Positions 1-13,825 of a DNA stretch of 64,000 bases are shown one piece after another (position 1 is the stretch's first letter; each line of letters starts with the position of its first letter). Made by a program: the position numbers and the translations under genes. The notes under the pieces were generated by a model, which worked only from the letters and a program-made list of their open reading frames with translations, was not told the origin of the DNA and searched no databases. The stretch lies in assembly GCA_944472135.2 (NCBI GenBank), contig OX235265.1, positions 60,709,112-60,773,111 on the forward strand, read 5' to 3'. This DNA is from Trichobilharzia regenti (taxonomy: Eukaryota > Platyhelminthes > Trematoda > Strigeidida > Schistosomatidae).

Positions 1-797
1 GATTAGATGTACACAATTTCTCTATATAGAGACACCAATCAATTCCACATAAGCACTCATTTACCAAGTCTCTTGTCTTCTACGGTTATACAGTTCTCCT
101 CCTTTACCGTTGAATATTACAAAAGCTTAATTATAAGGATATGTTTTCCCCTTCTAAGTCGTGACTATTTCTGGTAAGTTGTGTAAAATGTTTGTTTTTA
201 TCATCTTTATTTTTGGCATACATTTCACATTGCATTCGTTTCATTATAATGGGAATGCTGTTGATCAGTGAAATAGAACTGATCGTATTTACTTTTGTTT
301 TTTTTTTCGCAATTTTAGATCTATTGTCCATAATGCAGTTCAAAATTTGTCTATTGTTTATCAAAGGCAAGGATTCCATTCTCATGCTAGTTTATTGCAA
401 GAATGGCTTCATGAAGATGGAATTACCGAAACTAACTGAGCCTATATCACATTGAAATCACACATCTGGGGTGATTTCATCATAAGTTCAATCTAAAAAG
501 AGTGTCAGCAGTCTTCAGGTATATATATATAGGCCTTTCCTTGTGAAAGTATGCTTATTTGTTCTCAATGCAGTAACTAGTTGGGAAATCAAATATCGTT
601 TGTATAAATTTGGAGGCTGACAATAATATTAACAAATTTATTTTCAACAGTGTTCATGTAATGTACAGAATTCTCAGTGCAATTTATTGCCTAGTAGTTT
701 CTCTTTCTCCAGGATCTTGAAGCAAAATAGTAACGGATAGTTAAATCAGGCGCACATACACATTCGATATTACTGTGATAAACAGGAATCACTTACA
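1..797. other. No gene recognised
   Basis: AT-rich sequence with only short, low-complexity open frames on both strands. No protein family, RNA gene or repeat could be recognised here. Confidence 0.5.
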
Positions 798-985
798 GAC
801 GGTGGCACAGTGGTTAGGACTCTCGCCGACCATGCACATGGTCCGGGGTTCGAGCCCACGCCGACGCACACTTGATATCCATGGTCGGCCTGTGAATTTT
901 GGGCTACCGATATCCACGCTGAAAATTCCATACTTGTACCAAAACACGGTGTGGAATCAAGCTGTAATCAAAAATAAAAATAAAA
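798..985 (+). mobile_element. tRNA-derived SINE (family A)
   Basis: The head is tRNA-like: an A-box-like segment (GGCACAGTGGTTAGG) is followed by a B box (GGTTCGAGCCC). The body reads GGGCTACCGATATC and the tail ends GGAATCAAGCTGTAATC followed by an A-rich (AAAAT)n run. The same head, body and tail occur at 32135-32325 (minus), and the body and tail at 22330-22485, so this is a dispersed pol III family and not a tRNA gene. Confidence 0.8.
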
Positions 986-1186
986 AAATGAAAAATAAGA
1001 ATACTAATACCACGTGAAAATTTTACAGGAATCAAAAACTTCAATGATTGATACAAATGTTCATCAGATGACACTCAGTAGAGCCGTCTAATCCTAAATG
1101 TGTCGAATAGAATCTGTCAATCAGATGTGCGTTATTACTATTATTTGTCTGTATTTGAATAGTGCTTTCGTATTTCTTCTTCTTCC

Positions 1187-1818
1187 CGGCCGATAACTGC
1201 TACCTTGTCGTGGTGGTCAGGCTTGAATACCGTAATGACCCAGCATGCTAAACTGACTGGGACTCTGTCCCTGCAGGTCCTACTATGTCAGGAGGGTTGT
1301 TTGGATAGCGGTTAAACTAAAGGCAGTTACCATGGGGTACATGGGCTCCAGTATCCAATCAGATCAAATGGCGTATGAACCCATATGGGTCACCGGAAAC
1401 CATGGGAATGCAGCTCCTGATGCTGCTCCGCTACCTTGCGGATTAGACTCCAAGTCAAAGGCTCGGTAGGTGGTCCTTTAATAAAACCACCTACTTCGGT
1501 CTGGGCGCCCGGGCAGTATCTCAGCCATCACACAATGAATTGAATAAAGCAACAAATAATCAAGGAAACTTATCGCGTGCTATTACACGTGTTGCAAATT
1601 CCTTCTTTCTTCCCTTTCCAATGATAGTTAACGAATACTGTTTGAACTTGTTGAGCATGACTGTTTTCCTTCCAGATGAAGTTCTTTATCCGTTCTCTAC
1701 TTACATATATTTTTTTATTTAATTTTTTCTTTTGATCTATGTTGTTTCATTATTATTGTGTGGTGCATCCTTCTTGGTGCCATATTACACCAAGTTTTTA
1801 TGCGTTTAAATAAATAAA
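1187..1818 (+). mobile_element. Short RTE-related retroposon with 16 bp target duplication
   Basis: The element is flanked by TATTTCTTCTTCTTCC at 1171-1186 and 1819-1834. Its first ~150 bp (CTGCTACCTTG, GTGGTGGTC, AATGACC) match the 5' region of the RTE element that starts at 24048, including the GTTGTTTGGATAG and GGTTAAAC blocks. It ends in a TAAATAAATA tail. It looks like a non-autonomous RTE derivative that inserted before the arm was duplicated, because the same structure is mirrored at 13194-13825. Confidence 0.7.
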
Positions 1819-2274
1819 TATTTCTTCTTCTTCCTCCTATTATCATTAGCATAGCAATTGTTGCTGTTTGCGTTGTTAATTGTTCAATTCAAAGACTTGT
1901 CTATAAATGATCCAAGTGTACGCGGGTTAAGTACGAAGATTAACTGGTCGACATAAATAAATTTACGTTTTTTTCAAATCACGTTCCAGTAATATATTTA
2001 TGATAAGTTATCTACAAAGGAATAGTACAGTATTGCACAACTTTATTATTTTGTTTTATCAATTGAATAATTTTTTTTCAGTAAATAACACGAAGTTTGT
2101 TATCAATCAACCAAATACGCATGACATACGCGAGACAAACGTGATTTATTATGCAGATTTTGAAGCGAAATACATTTATGTATTTGTCAACAAAATGATG
2201 ATGTGAAATGTAAAGCTTTAATTTGATTATATGATTTGTATGGATTCAAATGAATTCTAGTGGTTGCATTCAAT

Positions 2275-2345
2275 CATGAATCAACATCAGTTAAAGTGAT
2301 CACTGAAAACCAGGGAGTATTGGACAACACAGAAACAACACCATT
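2275..2345 (+). repeat. SINE-B 3' fragment
   Basis: ATCAGTTAAAGTGATCACTG followed by AAAACCAGGGAGTATTGGAC matches the 3' part of the SINE-B copies near 14230-14340 and the arms of the foldback at 14588-14820. Only the tail half of the element is present. It is mirrored at 12667-12737. Confidence 0.55.
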
Positions 2346-5144
2346 GCTACTGAAACTTGAAAGCGCAAGTTTGAAGGCTTACATTCGATTCGGAACACAA
2401 TGGAATGAATGATATAAACTCAACAACCTATCTCATTTATTCTCACCAAAATTTTGTTCAGTTTTACTTCCTAGTTTAGATGGACGACACCTTCTCAGTA
2501 CTATGCTGTTACTTTTGAACATATTTTTCGGTAAAATTGTATCTGTCACATTAGAGTACACTTCCCTATCCAAATAGTGACCCTTTTTTGTGTAGCATCT
2601 CTTTGAGTATGATTGGTCAAGATACAGAGGAGTCAGCCTGCTAATACAAACAACCAATGAGCTGTGAATAAAAACTCATTTTATGTCAAAGAAATCTCCG
2701 TTTGTGGTTGATTCAGTAGCCTACATTGTTCACCGGTTTACTATGATTTACATGTCTGTACACAACTGTAGAAATGCACATGACACCGTTAACATGTCTA
2801 TCATGAAATTCTATTTTAATTTTTGAAAGTCTTTCTTCTATAAACTATTAATCATGACTGCTAATCTGTATAACATTCCAGTGTGCCTTTCATACACATT
2901 TTAATAAATTTATTATGACTAACCCATAAAATGTTTTGATCGCAGTACCGCAGAGAAATCAATGTGAAATATGTGCCATGAGTAGAATTATACCGCATAC
3001 GAGAACCAGCGGAGTCCACCATTCAGGTAATAGAACTGTTGCCCGAATATGACTTTCACTGGTGATGGTTGCAAGATATCTCGCGAATCAGTAGGAGTTA
3101 GAATCCAAAGGCCATTGGACAGACTTCCAGTGATTTGATACTATAATAGCCAACCCCAAAACCATAAGGTCCCAGGATCCATCTCTGATGGAGTGGTTGA
3201 TAACATCTGCTCACGAATGACGAACCAGGACGAAACATTCACACTACTCTCTCGTTTCCCAGCAGCGGTACAAATGATGACAGCTAGTCAACAAACTTCC
3301 AACCAATCCAGTCGCTACAAACTAAGACTTGACAAAACACTTCAACATACGCAGCCATGCTCGATATTACCATGATAAAAACAGGAATCACCGACAGACA
3401 TTTGAGATATACAATACCAATACCACGTGAAAATTGTAGTGGAACCAAAAACTTCAATAAGTGGTACAATTGTCGGTCAGATGACACACAGTAGAGCCGT
3501 TTAATCCTAAATGTGTCGAATTGAATCAGTCAATCAGATGCGCGGTGCGATCAGGAAGGTAATTAAGACGACTCTGTGGTGCAGCCCACCTTGATGGTGA
3601 GTGTTGGAATAAGGTTACAGACGCCCTCTTTCACATCAACTATCTTCGCCATTTGTTGTCAGTCAAGTTATTAGGTGTAATAACAAAATTCGTCGTAGCC
3701 CAGACATTCGAAGAATGAATAAGAATCTGTGTTCTGTCTCCTTTGATTAATAGATGTGATCAAGTGAAGAGAAAAAGCGTTCCCACTAATGCTCATCATT
3801 TTCTATTATAACTTTTCCAACATGAAGTTTACACACAGCTGGAGTCATGGAAAACAGGAGAACAGCTTTAGTCAGTGTGTCGACGTTAAGCTCATTCTAT
3901 TGTTTACTCGTGGTTGAAGAGAATAATCTTGAAGAATTCATACCATATTACAACTTTCCACCGCCTTCACCTGTTTATTGTGTTCATACAAACTCTCATT
4001 ATTTATCGAATTCATTTTTTTCTATCAATCAATCAACTGCTAATTTTTGAAAGAGATTGCCCTAATCCACTGAAGAATGAAGTACGCACATTATAAGGCT
4101 GTCTTCCTTGCACTAAATATCACCTACGTCTGTCTATTTGTTCTGCTTTCATCGACATTATTATTGTCGTCTTGACTTTTGTTGTTATCAACTGGGTGAA
4201 TCCTGACACTTATCACTTATCATTAAATCACAAATAGCCGTCATTGTGTTATCAGCTGTGAATATTCTAAGAAAGCCTGAAGTGGAGTCAAGTGAAATAT
4301 ATAATATATATGTATTCTTCGCTAACATGTCCTCCTCGATGAAGTATTGCTCCAAATCAGTTTCAACGAAACACAAAACGATACACTTAAATGACTGCGT
4401 GACACAGAGAATTCAATTCCCCTAGTTCCTTGCATATCAGCCTCAGGACCATATCAGTATTTCTAGTGCTACCAGAAAGAGAAGAAGAGAAAGAAGACTG
4501 GCTATGAAAATACTGACCAAAGTGAAACATCAACAGTCATTCTGTTGTACTGAAGAACATTTGAATGAGAAAGAAAACAATGCATAAGCCTGTCACGCTG
4601 AACACATTGTAGCTTTTGAAGGTTAATATTGTTTGATCTGGAAAGTGAATTAGTAGTTCCAGTCTCACACTACTCACAAGTAGTCTGAATGAGTAGTGAT
4701 AAATTCTTATTTCAGAAGTTGTAGACACATTACTGGTAATAACTGACGCTGTTATTATTCAGCTCACAGGGCTTCAAATTCTACACAGTGGTAACTCAGA
4801 AATTATTGATTACTTCCACCTTCATTGGAAGAGTTTGATTCCCCAAAGGTCAATTTGTAAACCGTCCTTACACAGGGTATCACGTTAATGGAAATTGAAT
4901 GTTTTTACCGTACGTACGTAGCGAAAGCATCTCAGACACTGAGTGATGCACATAGATGATACGCTGTAAAACAAAGTCCTAATACACCAAATATATCAAC
5001 AGTAGGAACTGACTTCATAGATATAATCATGGTATTCTCAGTATTCTGTTGGGTGATGTTCTCACCGTATTATCTTCCAAATAATCCCGTTATCACTCAT
5101 CACATTGTATTCACTGTTATTACTTCAGGTGACGAGTGGAACAT

Positions 5145-5636
5145 ACAGTTTCAGCTGTTCATCTCCATTTCATAAAGTTCTCTCCAGTCTTCCTCAGGTG
5201 ACTCCACGATCGTTCATGAGCTCCCATCTCCTCCTCTCACAACCCCCTCTATATCACCCTTGAATGTTGTTTCCCATTCGGGTTAAACTCGAAGGTTCAC
5301 CTGGTGCATAATGTCCGTCAACAGTCTTCTCAGAGTGTGCCCCATGCGTCTCCAGTTTCCTAAGAATATTTATTGGGAGATAGGTCGTGGTTTTCAGTTC
5401 ATCTTCAGAGTTCCCTGTTGCTTATCATTTCTGGATGGCCATCTGACTTTAAATGTAGAACGAGAGCCACTGTTGATGAAAGTCTAAAGCCTGTTGGAAG
5501 TGTGTTTCGTGATGCCCCAAGTCTCTAATTCATATATAGGATGGCTGAATTGACTTTAGTGTTGAAATCCGAGTCTCATCTTTAGTGCTGAATGGGGCAG
5601 ATTTCGACACTGATTTGACAGAAATTTAAGTCTATC
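5145..5636 (-). pseudogene. Decayed RTE 3' end (RT C-terminal region)
   Basis: Read on the minus strand this follows the last ~150 codons of the intact RTE frame at 15310-18279. Recognisable stretches correspond to the region from the post-RT 'SVLLYGSETW' block to the final 'EEEMKACGQTWSRV' block, with many stops and frameshifts. It forms the inner end of the left inverted-repeat arm, so arm and RTE fragment end together at 5636. Confidence 0.7.
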
Positions 5637-5806
5637 CTGACTTTTGCTTGCCAACACTCCTGTTCCAGACGGTGGAGCATGATCAATTTGGGGTTTATTA
5701 AGTTACCCTAATTAAAGATTGGACTGCCTTTGTTTTACTGTCCTAGTCACAACAGGGATATTCTGGACAAGCTAGACGTGGACTGTCAGTGTGTGTTTTC
5801 CCAGAC

Positions 5807-6770
5807 TCAGTGTGAGCCTGTCAGGCTTTTCAAAAGATCTAATTTTAGAAGGTAGTTACTTCTATAGAGTACAATGTTTAGTAGTAAAAACGTTAACCCA
5901 AAAAGTTGTCTGTGGGCGACAACCTTTAAAAGGCAATTCTGATCGTGTAGCTGATATGGTTTACGATTAGCCCTCACTATGAATGGGTTACTGTAACAAT
6001 GCTCTTTTGTATAACCTTGAAGAGAAGAAGTAAACTGTAATTCGCTCTTCCTAACCCAAAGGGCTTTAATTTTAGTCGAACACATCGATCAGTATATTTT
6101 ATCGGTTCATCAAACCATATTATATAATTCTGGAGGAATTTTTGGACACTTTCGACTCCTGTCTGTTTGTCACCCCTAGGTTACTATGTAGGGGAGTACA
6201 ATATTCCAGTTTGAGGCGAATACACATTCTTTATATAGTTGATGTAGTTTTTGCGATTGAAACTTTGAACAAGGGGAAGCCAGTAAGTTGTTTACAGTCG
6301 GATACCATAATTATTGGCATGATTGGAATAGGTTATATAACTAGATTAATTTTTTGGGTAGTGAAAACTATTTCATTTAGACACTTATCTGCTATACAAG
6401 AGAAATCCATAACTTAGTCGTTCTCCACCTTGTACAGTCTGGCAAAGTGCACGTTAAACAGCTCACAAATCTCCTCAGCACTTTGTAAATAATGCCGTCT
6501 AAGTGTATCAGCTTCGGTTCGGTTATTCTGAAGTTTGTTAACCTAATTTTGAAAAGTTTGGCTATTTCCCCTGCGTTATGAGGTGTCTGAATGACCTGGA
6601 TTTCTTTATTTTGAGGTTTATACTTTTGAATTCTGTTGAAAGTAGACATGATAGAAACTAGTGATGACAAATCACCATTTCTGTAGCACGTTGTTGAGTG
6701 CTTTCTTGGACGTCTCCTTAATGACGTTGGGATAAGATCGCTTTGAGGGAATTTGAAGCTTAGCATTATT
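5807..6770 (-). pseudogene. Decayed CR1/Jockey-type LINE fragment
   Basis: Several minus-strand frames resemble LINE ORF2. Near 6425-6480 a frame reads AEEICELFNVHFARLYKV, like the linker before RT in CR1-like elements. Near 6170-6220 a frame reads CIRLKLEYCTPLHS, like the post-RT 'RPxLEYxSPVW' block. 5807-6085 resembles the extreme C-terminus. The RT core between them is missing, so this is an internally deleted, frameshifted relic. It lies in the spacer of the large inverted repeat. The family assignment rests on short motifs only. Confidence 0.45.
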
Positions 6771-8639
6771 ATTTATTATATCTAAGTTATACTGACAACT
6801 TAGTGTCTTTGTATTGCGTAATTTGTCATTTTCCTTAGATTTATTTTCATGTTTTCACTAACTGACATAAATGATTGACCTATATTAACGTTTTCTTGAC
6901 CATTTAGAATACCTTACTACTGTAGAGCCGTGAATTGAAGTTGCGGAAAGAATTTTTTGTTTTCTGACCTAATGCACCTTTCCAATTTATATCACATTGT
7001 CATTCACTTTCAAAATTAGGAAGCATTCGAAATAGTGGTCAATTTCAAAAATTTCAGAGAACATCCAGAAAATACACACACAGACATAAACAAATAAAGT
7101 GAAATTATACATGCAAATATATTTTTTTTAATAAATTCCTTTCTGGAACATATATTACTTATCAAAAATGAATGATGAACATAAAATGTTTAATGAATAT
7201 CTCGGAAGAATGTATTTGAGGTTATTAATGTTTGTCAGAAAACTAATAAACGGAAAATACAATCAACACGCGGAAGATTTCAGACCTCATATGAATGTAA
7301 GGAAGTTAATAGTTTTTCTAAAGTAGAACTTTTCGGAAAAAGATTGATAACGGATTGACTATGCAATAAATAACTTCAATTTTACGTTCGACAAATAACG
7401 AGTTAAGTTAACTAATTTCGTGTCCGATTAGTGTACCAACCACTTTAACTACTCCTGTGGATCTAGTTACATTGGGCATGTAATCAGGCAGGTTCATCAT
7501 TAAATTTCCAAACATCATCGTGTATGGTTAAACAGGGACAAACAAGATCTTTTCGTTGTTGTGTTTTAGAACACCTTGTAGATAGTGAGTAGTAAAGTTG
7601 ATATTAATAAAACATTTAAGGTTACTTACTTCATTCCGACCAGTATTATTTTTTCCTTACGAATTCGTTTACTACATATATCGGAATCCACCTAAAGAAG
7701 CCAGACCTCTCTGTTTGGCAGATATTCATACATTCACTTTCCTTACCTCCAGCTGAGTCTTTTACAAGGTATCATTTTCCTAATTATTTTATTCTTCTAA
7801 CTACTTCATCTCTGGTTTCCTATTACAACAAAATCGATTTGGACACTAATTCCCTACAATAATTACTGCTTGCTTTCTATTCACCAAACTATGCATTACG
7901 CGATCAACTTGTTTAATTCTTTGCAGTTGTTTCTACCCTTTGATCGTTATGTTTTGGTTGATTATTCCTCCCTTGGCATTTTGATACTGATTAATTACGG
8001 TTAACACACTTATCACCATCAAATTGGTAAATCTATTGTATTGCATTAAAAATGCTACATATATGTTTTAGAGGGAAGTCAAAGATGATGGTTTTATAAA
8101 TAGTGAGTATTTCTTTGATCAAACCTTTCGTCTACTACCGAATATTTCCATACTATTGTGAAACAGTTGTCCAGTAACACTGGTTTTCAGTGATTCTCTA
8201 ACTGATTTCGGTCTGTGGTCAGACTTATAAACAGATGGAAATTTATAAGAAGTTACCTACATGCAAATGTATACAAATAGCGTTTGTAATGATAATATAT
8301 TTAATGATAGTGGTAAGAGGCTAGAGCAGAATATGACAAAGAGACATCAAAAAAAAAAAATAAATTCAACAGATACTTTTGGAAGTAAGGAAGGAAAACT
8401 TCGGAAGTATATACTTGTATATGTGAAGCTGTTTCGTATTGTTTAACCTTCTGCTGATACTTCTGAAGAGAAAAAGGTTAACCGTCGATAAATCTAAACA
8501 TTTAGTGGGAGATACAGCTAAGTGAGGCAATGAAACAGTCGGGAGTCGAGAATGTGATTTTCTTTTAGCCCTACAGGGAAATAACAAGTTAATATTCTCT
8601 AACTATCTGATTAATACTGTTTAAAACATTTATCCTTTG
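6771..8639. other. Inverted-repeat spacer, no gene recognised
   Basis: AT-rich. A short match to the SINE-B tail (GGTTTTCAGTGATTCTCTAA near 8182) is the only repeat recognised. No convincing coding region on either strand. Confidence 0.45.
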
Positions 8640-8860
8640 CACTTCAAGTGGAATATAAGGCTTCAAGCTTTGGGCTTCGAGGTTTTCAGCAGTGATTGAG
8701 ATAATTTTTCTTAAAGGGGGGAGTTGCTAACACTATGCCCAACCTGCCCTCTCTACTCGAGCTTCCTACCGGCTAAACGAATTTAGGGAGTGCGTCGGCA
8801 GGGGATCAAACCCCAGAACATCGAAAGAGTAGTAGAGTAATGAGATTTGCATCAGAGAAA
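8640..8860 (-). mobile_element. RTE-tailed SINE (family C)
   Basis: On the minus strand a tRNA-like B-box end (GGGGTTTGATCCCCTGCC) leads into CCGGTAGGAAGCTCG, then a body containing GTTAGCAACTCCC, then a 3' end AAGCTTGAAGCCTTATATTCC. The body resembles the 5' UTR of the RTE at 15294-18864 (GGCTAGCAACCCCACCC near 18330) and the 3' end resembles that element's terminus (CTGAAGCCCTATGTTCC). Related copies lie at 27875-28275 and 34205-34400. Confidence 0.6.
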
Positions 8861-9375
8861 TGCAATAAAAAACAACAACCAGTCAAAACAGTACAATAAG
8901 ATAATAGAGATGAACTTCTTAGTTACTTGAAGATGACGAGCATATACATCCGAGGCTGCATGGCTATCATCTATCTAAATCAAATGCTTCTTTCCTTGTC
9001 CGTGTCTGCACAAAATGGATAGATTAAATATATGTTAAATTAAAGCACACTGTCGTGGGGAGCCAGAAGAGAAGAATGTGCTGGGCTGACAAGTAGAATC
9101 CAGAAGACCTGAACATCACGAGTGATTCATGTCTAGTGTCACACAAACTCGAGGATATAAAGGTGAACCTCAGCGGATTGGCAGACAACGCTAACAGAGC
9201 AGGCACGACTTCTGTCTAACAAATAGGAGGAATATAGAATTCATGGTGATCTCCAACTAGCAGTAATCACCATCAATGGGATATATTCCAAAGAGGTTAC
9301 TTTCTTGACTTATCTAGTCAACATAATTTTAACTACATACGTCAACGAAAATGTCCGATGCCGAATGCAAAAGAA
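8861..9375. other. No gene recognised
   Basis: Inner part of the inverted-repeat spacer next to the right arm. Nothing could be recognised on either strand. Confidence 0.4.
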
Positions 9376-9867
9376 GATAGACTTAAATTTCTGTCAAATC
9401 AGTGTCGAAATCTGCCCCATTCAGCACTAAAGATGAGACTCGGATTTCAACACTAAAGTCAATTCAGCCATCCTATATATGAATTAGAGACTTGGGGCAT
9501 CACGAAACACACTTCCAACAGGCTTTAGACTTTCATCAACAGTGGCTCTCGTTCTACATTTAAAGTCAGATGGCCATCCAGAAATGATAAGCAACAGGGA
9601 ACTCTGAAGATGAACTGAAAACCACGACCTATCTCCCAATAAATATTCTTAGGAAACTGGAGACGCATGGGGCACACTCTGAGAAGACTGTTGACGGACA
9701 TTATGCACCAGGTGAACCTTCGAGTTTAACCCGAATGGGAAACAACATTCAAGGGTGATATAGAGGGGGTTGTGAGAGGAGGAGATGGGAGCTCATGAAC
9801 GATCGTGGAGTCACCTGAGGAAGACTGGAGAGAACTTTATGAAATGGAGATGAACAGCTGAAACTGT
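9376..9867 (+). pseudogene. Decayed RTE 3' end (mirror copy)
   Basis: Mirror of the relic at 5145-5636, here on the plus strand. It reads as a heavily mutated copy of the C-terminal region of the RTE ORF at 15310-18279. It marks the inner boundary of the right arm. Confidence 0.7.
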
Positions 9868-12666
9868 ATGTTCCACTCGTCACCTGAAGTAATAACAGTG
9901 AATACAATGTGATGAGTGATAACGGGATTATTTGGAAGATAATACGGTGAGAACATCACCCAACAGAATACTGAGAATACCATGATTATATCTATGAAGT
10001 CAGTTCCCACTGTTGATATATTTGGTGTATTAGGACTTTGTTTTACAGCGTATCATCTATGTGCATCACTCAGTGTCTGAGATGCTTTCGCTACGTACGT
10101 ACGGTAAAAACATTCAATTTCCATTAACGTGATACCCTGTGTAAGGACGGTTTACAAATTGACCTTTGGGGAATCAAACTCTTCCAATGAAGGTGGAAGT
10201 AATCAATAATTTCTGAGTTACCACTGTGTAGAATTTGAAGCCCTGTGAGCTGAATAATAACAGCGTCAGTTATTACCAGTAATGTGTCTACAACTTCTGA
10301 AATAAGAATTTATCACTACTCATTCAGACTACTTGTGAGTAGTGTGAGACTGGAACTACTAATTCACTTTCCAGATCAAACAATATTAACCTTCAAAAGC
10401 TACAATGTGTTCAGCGTGACAGGCTTATGCATTGTTTTCTTTCTCATTCAAATGTTCTTCAGTACAACAGAATGACTGTTGATGTTTCACTTTGGTCAGT
10501 ATTTTCATAGCCAGTCTTCTTTCTCTTCTTCTCTTTCTGGTAGCACTAGAAATACTGATATGGTCCTGAGGCTGATATGCAAGGAACTAGGGGAATTGAA
10601 TTCTCTGTGTCACGCAGTCATTTAAGTGTATCGTTTTGTGTTTCGTTGAAACTGATTTGGAGCAATACTTCATCGAGGAGGACATGTTAGCGAAGAATAC
10701 ATATATATTATATATTTCACTTGACTCCACTTCAGGCTTTCTTAGAATATTCACAGCTGATAACACAATGACGGCTATTTGTGATTTAATGATAAGTGAT
10801 AAGTGTCAGGATTCACCCAGTTGATAACAACAAAAGTCAAGACGACAATAATAATGTCGATGAAAGCAGAACAAATAGACAGACGTAGGTGATATTTAGT
10901 GCAAGGAAGACAGCCTTATAATGTGCGTACTTCATTCTTCAGTGGATTAGGGCAATCTCTTTCAAAAATTAGCAGTTGATTGATTGATAGAAAAAAATGA
11001 ATTCGATAAATAATGAGAGTTTGTATGAACACAATAAACAGGTGAAGGCGGTGGAAAGTTGTAATATGGTATGAATTCTTCAAGATTATTCTCTTCAACC
11101 ACGAGTAAACAATAGAATGAGCTTAACGTCGACACACTGACTAAAGCTGTTCTCCTGTTTTCCATGACTCCAGCTGTGTGTAAACTTCATGTTGGAAAAG
11201 TTATAATAGAAAATGATGAGCATTAGTGGGAACGCTTTTTCTCTTCACTTGATCACATCTATTAATCAAAGGAGACAGAACACAGATTCTTATTCATTCT
11301 TCGAATGTCTGGGCTACGACGAATTTTGTTATTACACCTAATAACTTGACTGACAACAAATGGCGAAGATAGTTGATGTGAAAGAGGGCGTCTGTAACCT
11401 TATTCCAACACTCACCATCAAGGTGGGCTGCACCACAGAGTCGTCTTAATTACCTTCCTGATCGCACCGCGCATCTGATTGACTGATTCAATTCGACACA
11501 TTTAGGATTAAACGGCTCTACTGTGTGTCATCTGACCGACAATTGTACCACTTATTGAAGTTTTTGGTTCCACTACAATTTTCACGTGGTATTGGTATTG
11601 TATATCTCAAATGTCTGTCGGTGATTCCTGTTTTTATCATGGTAATATCGAGCATGGCTGCGTATGTTGAAGTGTTTTGTCAAGTCTTAGTTTGTAGCGA
11701 CTGGATTGGTTGGAAGTTTGTTGACTAGCTGTCATCATTTGTACCGCTGCTGGGAAACGAGAGAGTAGTGTGAATGTTTCGTCCTGGTTCGTCATTCGTG
11801 AGCAGATGTTATCAACCACTCCATCAGAGATGGATCCTGGGACCTTATGGTTTTGGGGTTGGCTATTATAGTATCAAATCACTGGAAGTCTGTCCAATGG
11901 CCTTTGGATTCTAACTCCTACTGATTCGCGAGATATCTTGCAACCATCACCAGTGAAAGTCATATTCGGGCAACAGTTCTATTACCTGAATGGTGGACTC
12001 CGCTGGTTCTCGTATGCGGTATAATTCTACTCATGGCACATATTTCACATTGATTTCTCTGCGGTACTGCGATCAAAACATTTTATGGGTTAGTCATAAT
12101 AAATTTATTAAAATGTGTATGAAAGGCACACTGGAATGTTATACAGATTAGCAGTCATGATTAATAGTTTATAGAAGAAAGACTTTCAAAAATTAAAATA
12201 GAATTTCATGATAGACATGTTAACGGTGTCATGTGCATTTCTACAGTTGTGTACAGACATGTAGATCATAGTAAACCGGTGAACAATGTAGGCTACTGAA
12301 TCAACCACAAACGGAGATTTCTTTGACATAAAATGAGTTTTTATTCACAGCTCATTGGTTGTTTGTATTAGCAGGCTGACTCCTCTGTATCTTGACCAAT
12401 CATACTCAAAGAGATGCTACACAAAAAAGGGTCACTATTTGGATAGGGAAGTGTACTCTAATGTGACAGATACAATTTTACCGAAAAATATGTTCAAAAG
12501 TAACAGCATAGTACTGAGAAGGTGTCGTCCATCTAAACTAGGAAGTAAAACTGAACAAAATTTTGGTGAGAATAAATGAGATAGGTTGTTGAGTTTATAT
12601 CATTCATTCCATTGTGTTCCGAATCGAATGTAAGCCTTCAAACTTGCGCTTTCAAGTTTCAGTAGC

Positions 12667-12737
12667 AATGGTGTTGTTTCTGTGTTGTCCAATACTCCCT
12701 GGTTTTCAGTGATCACTTTAACTGATGTTGATTCATG
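12667..12737 (-). repeat. SINE-B 3' fragment (mirror copy)
   Basis: Mirror image of 2275-2345, with the conserved CTCCCTGGTTTTCAGTGATC block on the plus strand. Confidence 0.55.
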
Positions 12738-13193
12738 ATTGAATGCAACCACTAGAATTCATTTGAATCCATACAAATCATATAATCAAATTAAAGCTTT
12801 ACATTTCACATCATCATTTTGTTGACAAATACATAAATGTATTTCGCTTCAAAATCTGCATAATAAATCACGTTTGTCTCGCGTATGTCATGCGTATTTG
12901 GTTGATTGATAACAAACTTCGTGTTATTTACTGAAAAAAAATTATTCAATTGATAAAACAAAATAATAAAGTTGTGCAATACTGTACTATTCCTTTGTAG
13001 ATAACTTATCATAAATATATTACTGGAACGTGATTTGAAAAAAACGTAAATTTATTTATGTCGACCAGTTAATCTTCGTACTTAACCCGCGTACACTTGG
13101 ATCATTTATAGACAAGTCTTTGAATTGAACAATTAACAACGCAAACAGCAACAATTGCTATGCTAATGATAATAGGAGGAAGAAGAAGAAATA

Positions 13194-13825
13194 TTTATTT
13201 ATTTAAACGCATAAAAACTTGGTGTAATATGGCACCAAGAAGGATGCACCACACAATAATAATGAAACAACATAGATCAAAAGAAAAAATTAAATAAAAA
13301 AATATATGTAAGTAGAGAACGGATAAAGAACTTCATCTGGAAGGAAAACAGTCATGCTCAACAAGTTCAAACAGTATTCGTTAACTATCATTGGAAAGGG
13401 AAGAAAGAAGGAATTTGCAACAAGTGTAATAACACGCGATAAGTTTCCTTGATTGTTTGTTGCTTTATTCAATTCATTGTGTGAGGGCTGAGATACTGCC
13501 CGGGTGCCAAGACCGAAGTAGGTGGTTTTATTAAAGGACCACCTACCGAGCCTTTGACTTGGAGTCTAATCCGCAAGGCAGCGGAGCAGCGTCAGGAGCT
13601 GCATTCCCATGGTTTCCGGTGACCCATATGGGTTCATACGCCATTTGATCTGATTGGATACTGGAGCCCATGTACCCCATGGTAACTGCCTTTAGTTTAA
13701 CCGCTATCCAAACAACCCTCCTGACATAGTAGGACCTGCAGGGACAGAGTCCCAGTCAGTTTAGCATGCTGGGTCATTACGGTATTCAAGCCTGACCACC
13801 ACGACAAGGTAGCAGTTATCGGCCG
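13194..13825 (-). mobile_element. Short RTE-related retroposon (mirror copy)
   Basis: Mirror of 1187-1818, with its target duplication at 13178-13193 and 13826-13841. It carries a few substitutions relative to the left copy (for example in the block near 13500 and two near 13430), so the two arms have diverged slightly or come from different haplotypes. Confidence 0.7.

Larger units (their letters stand above)
1132..5636 (+). repeat. Left arm of a 4.5 kb inverted repeat
   Basis: This segment is the reverse complement of 9376-13880. Every position x pairs with 15012-x along 4505 bp, so there is no net insertion or deletion, and only about a dozen substitutions were noticed (for example near 1175, 1418, 1505, 1575, 2748 and 4987). 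The arm contains a retroposon at 1187-1818, a SINE-B fragment near 2300 and, at its inner end, a decayed RTE 3' end. The unique parts (about 2350-5140) hold no recognisable gene. Confidence 0.95.

Noticed and set aside
775..1017. 80-codon plus-strand frame
   Set aside because: It runs through the tRNA-like head and A-rich tail of a SINE, so it is a chance frame and not a protein gene.
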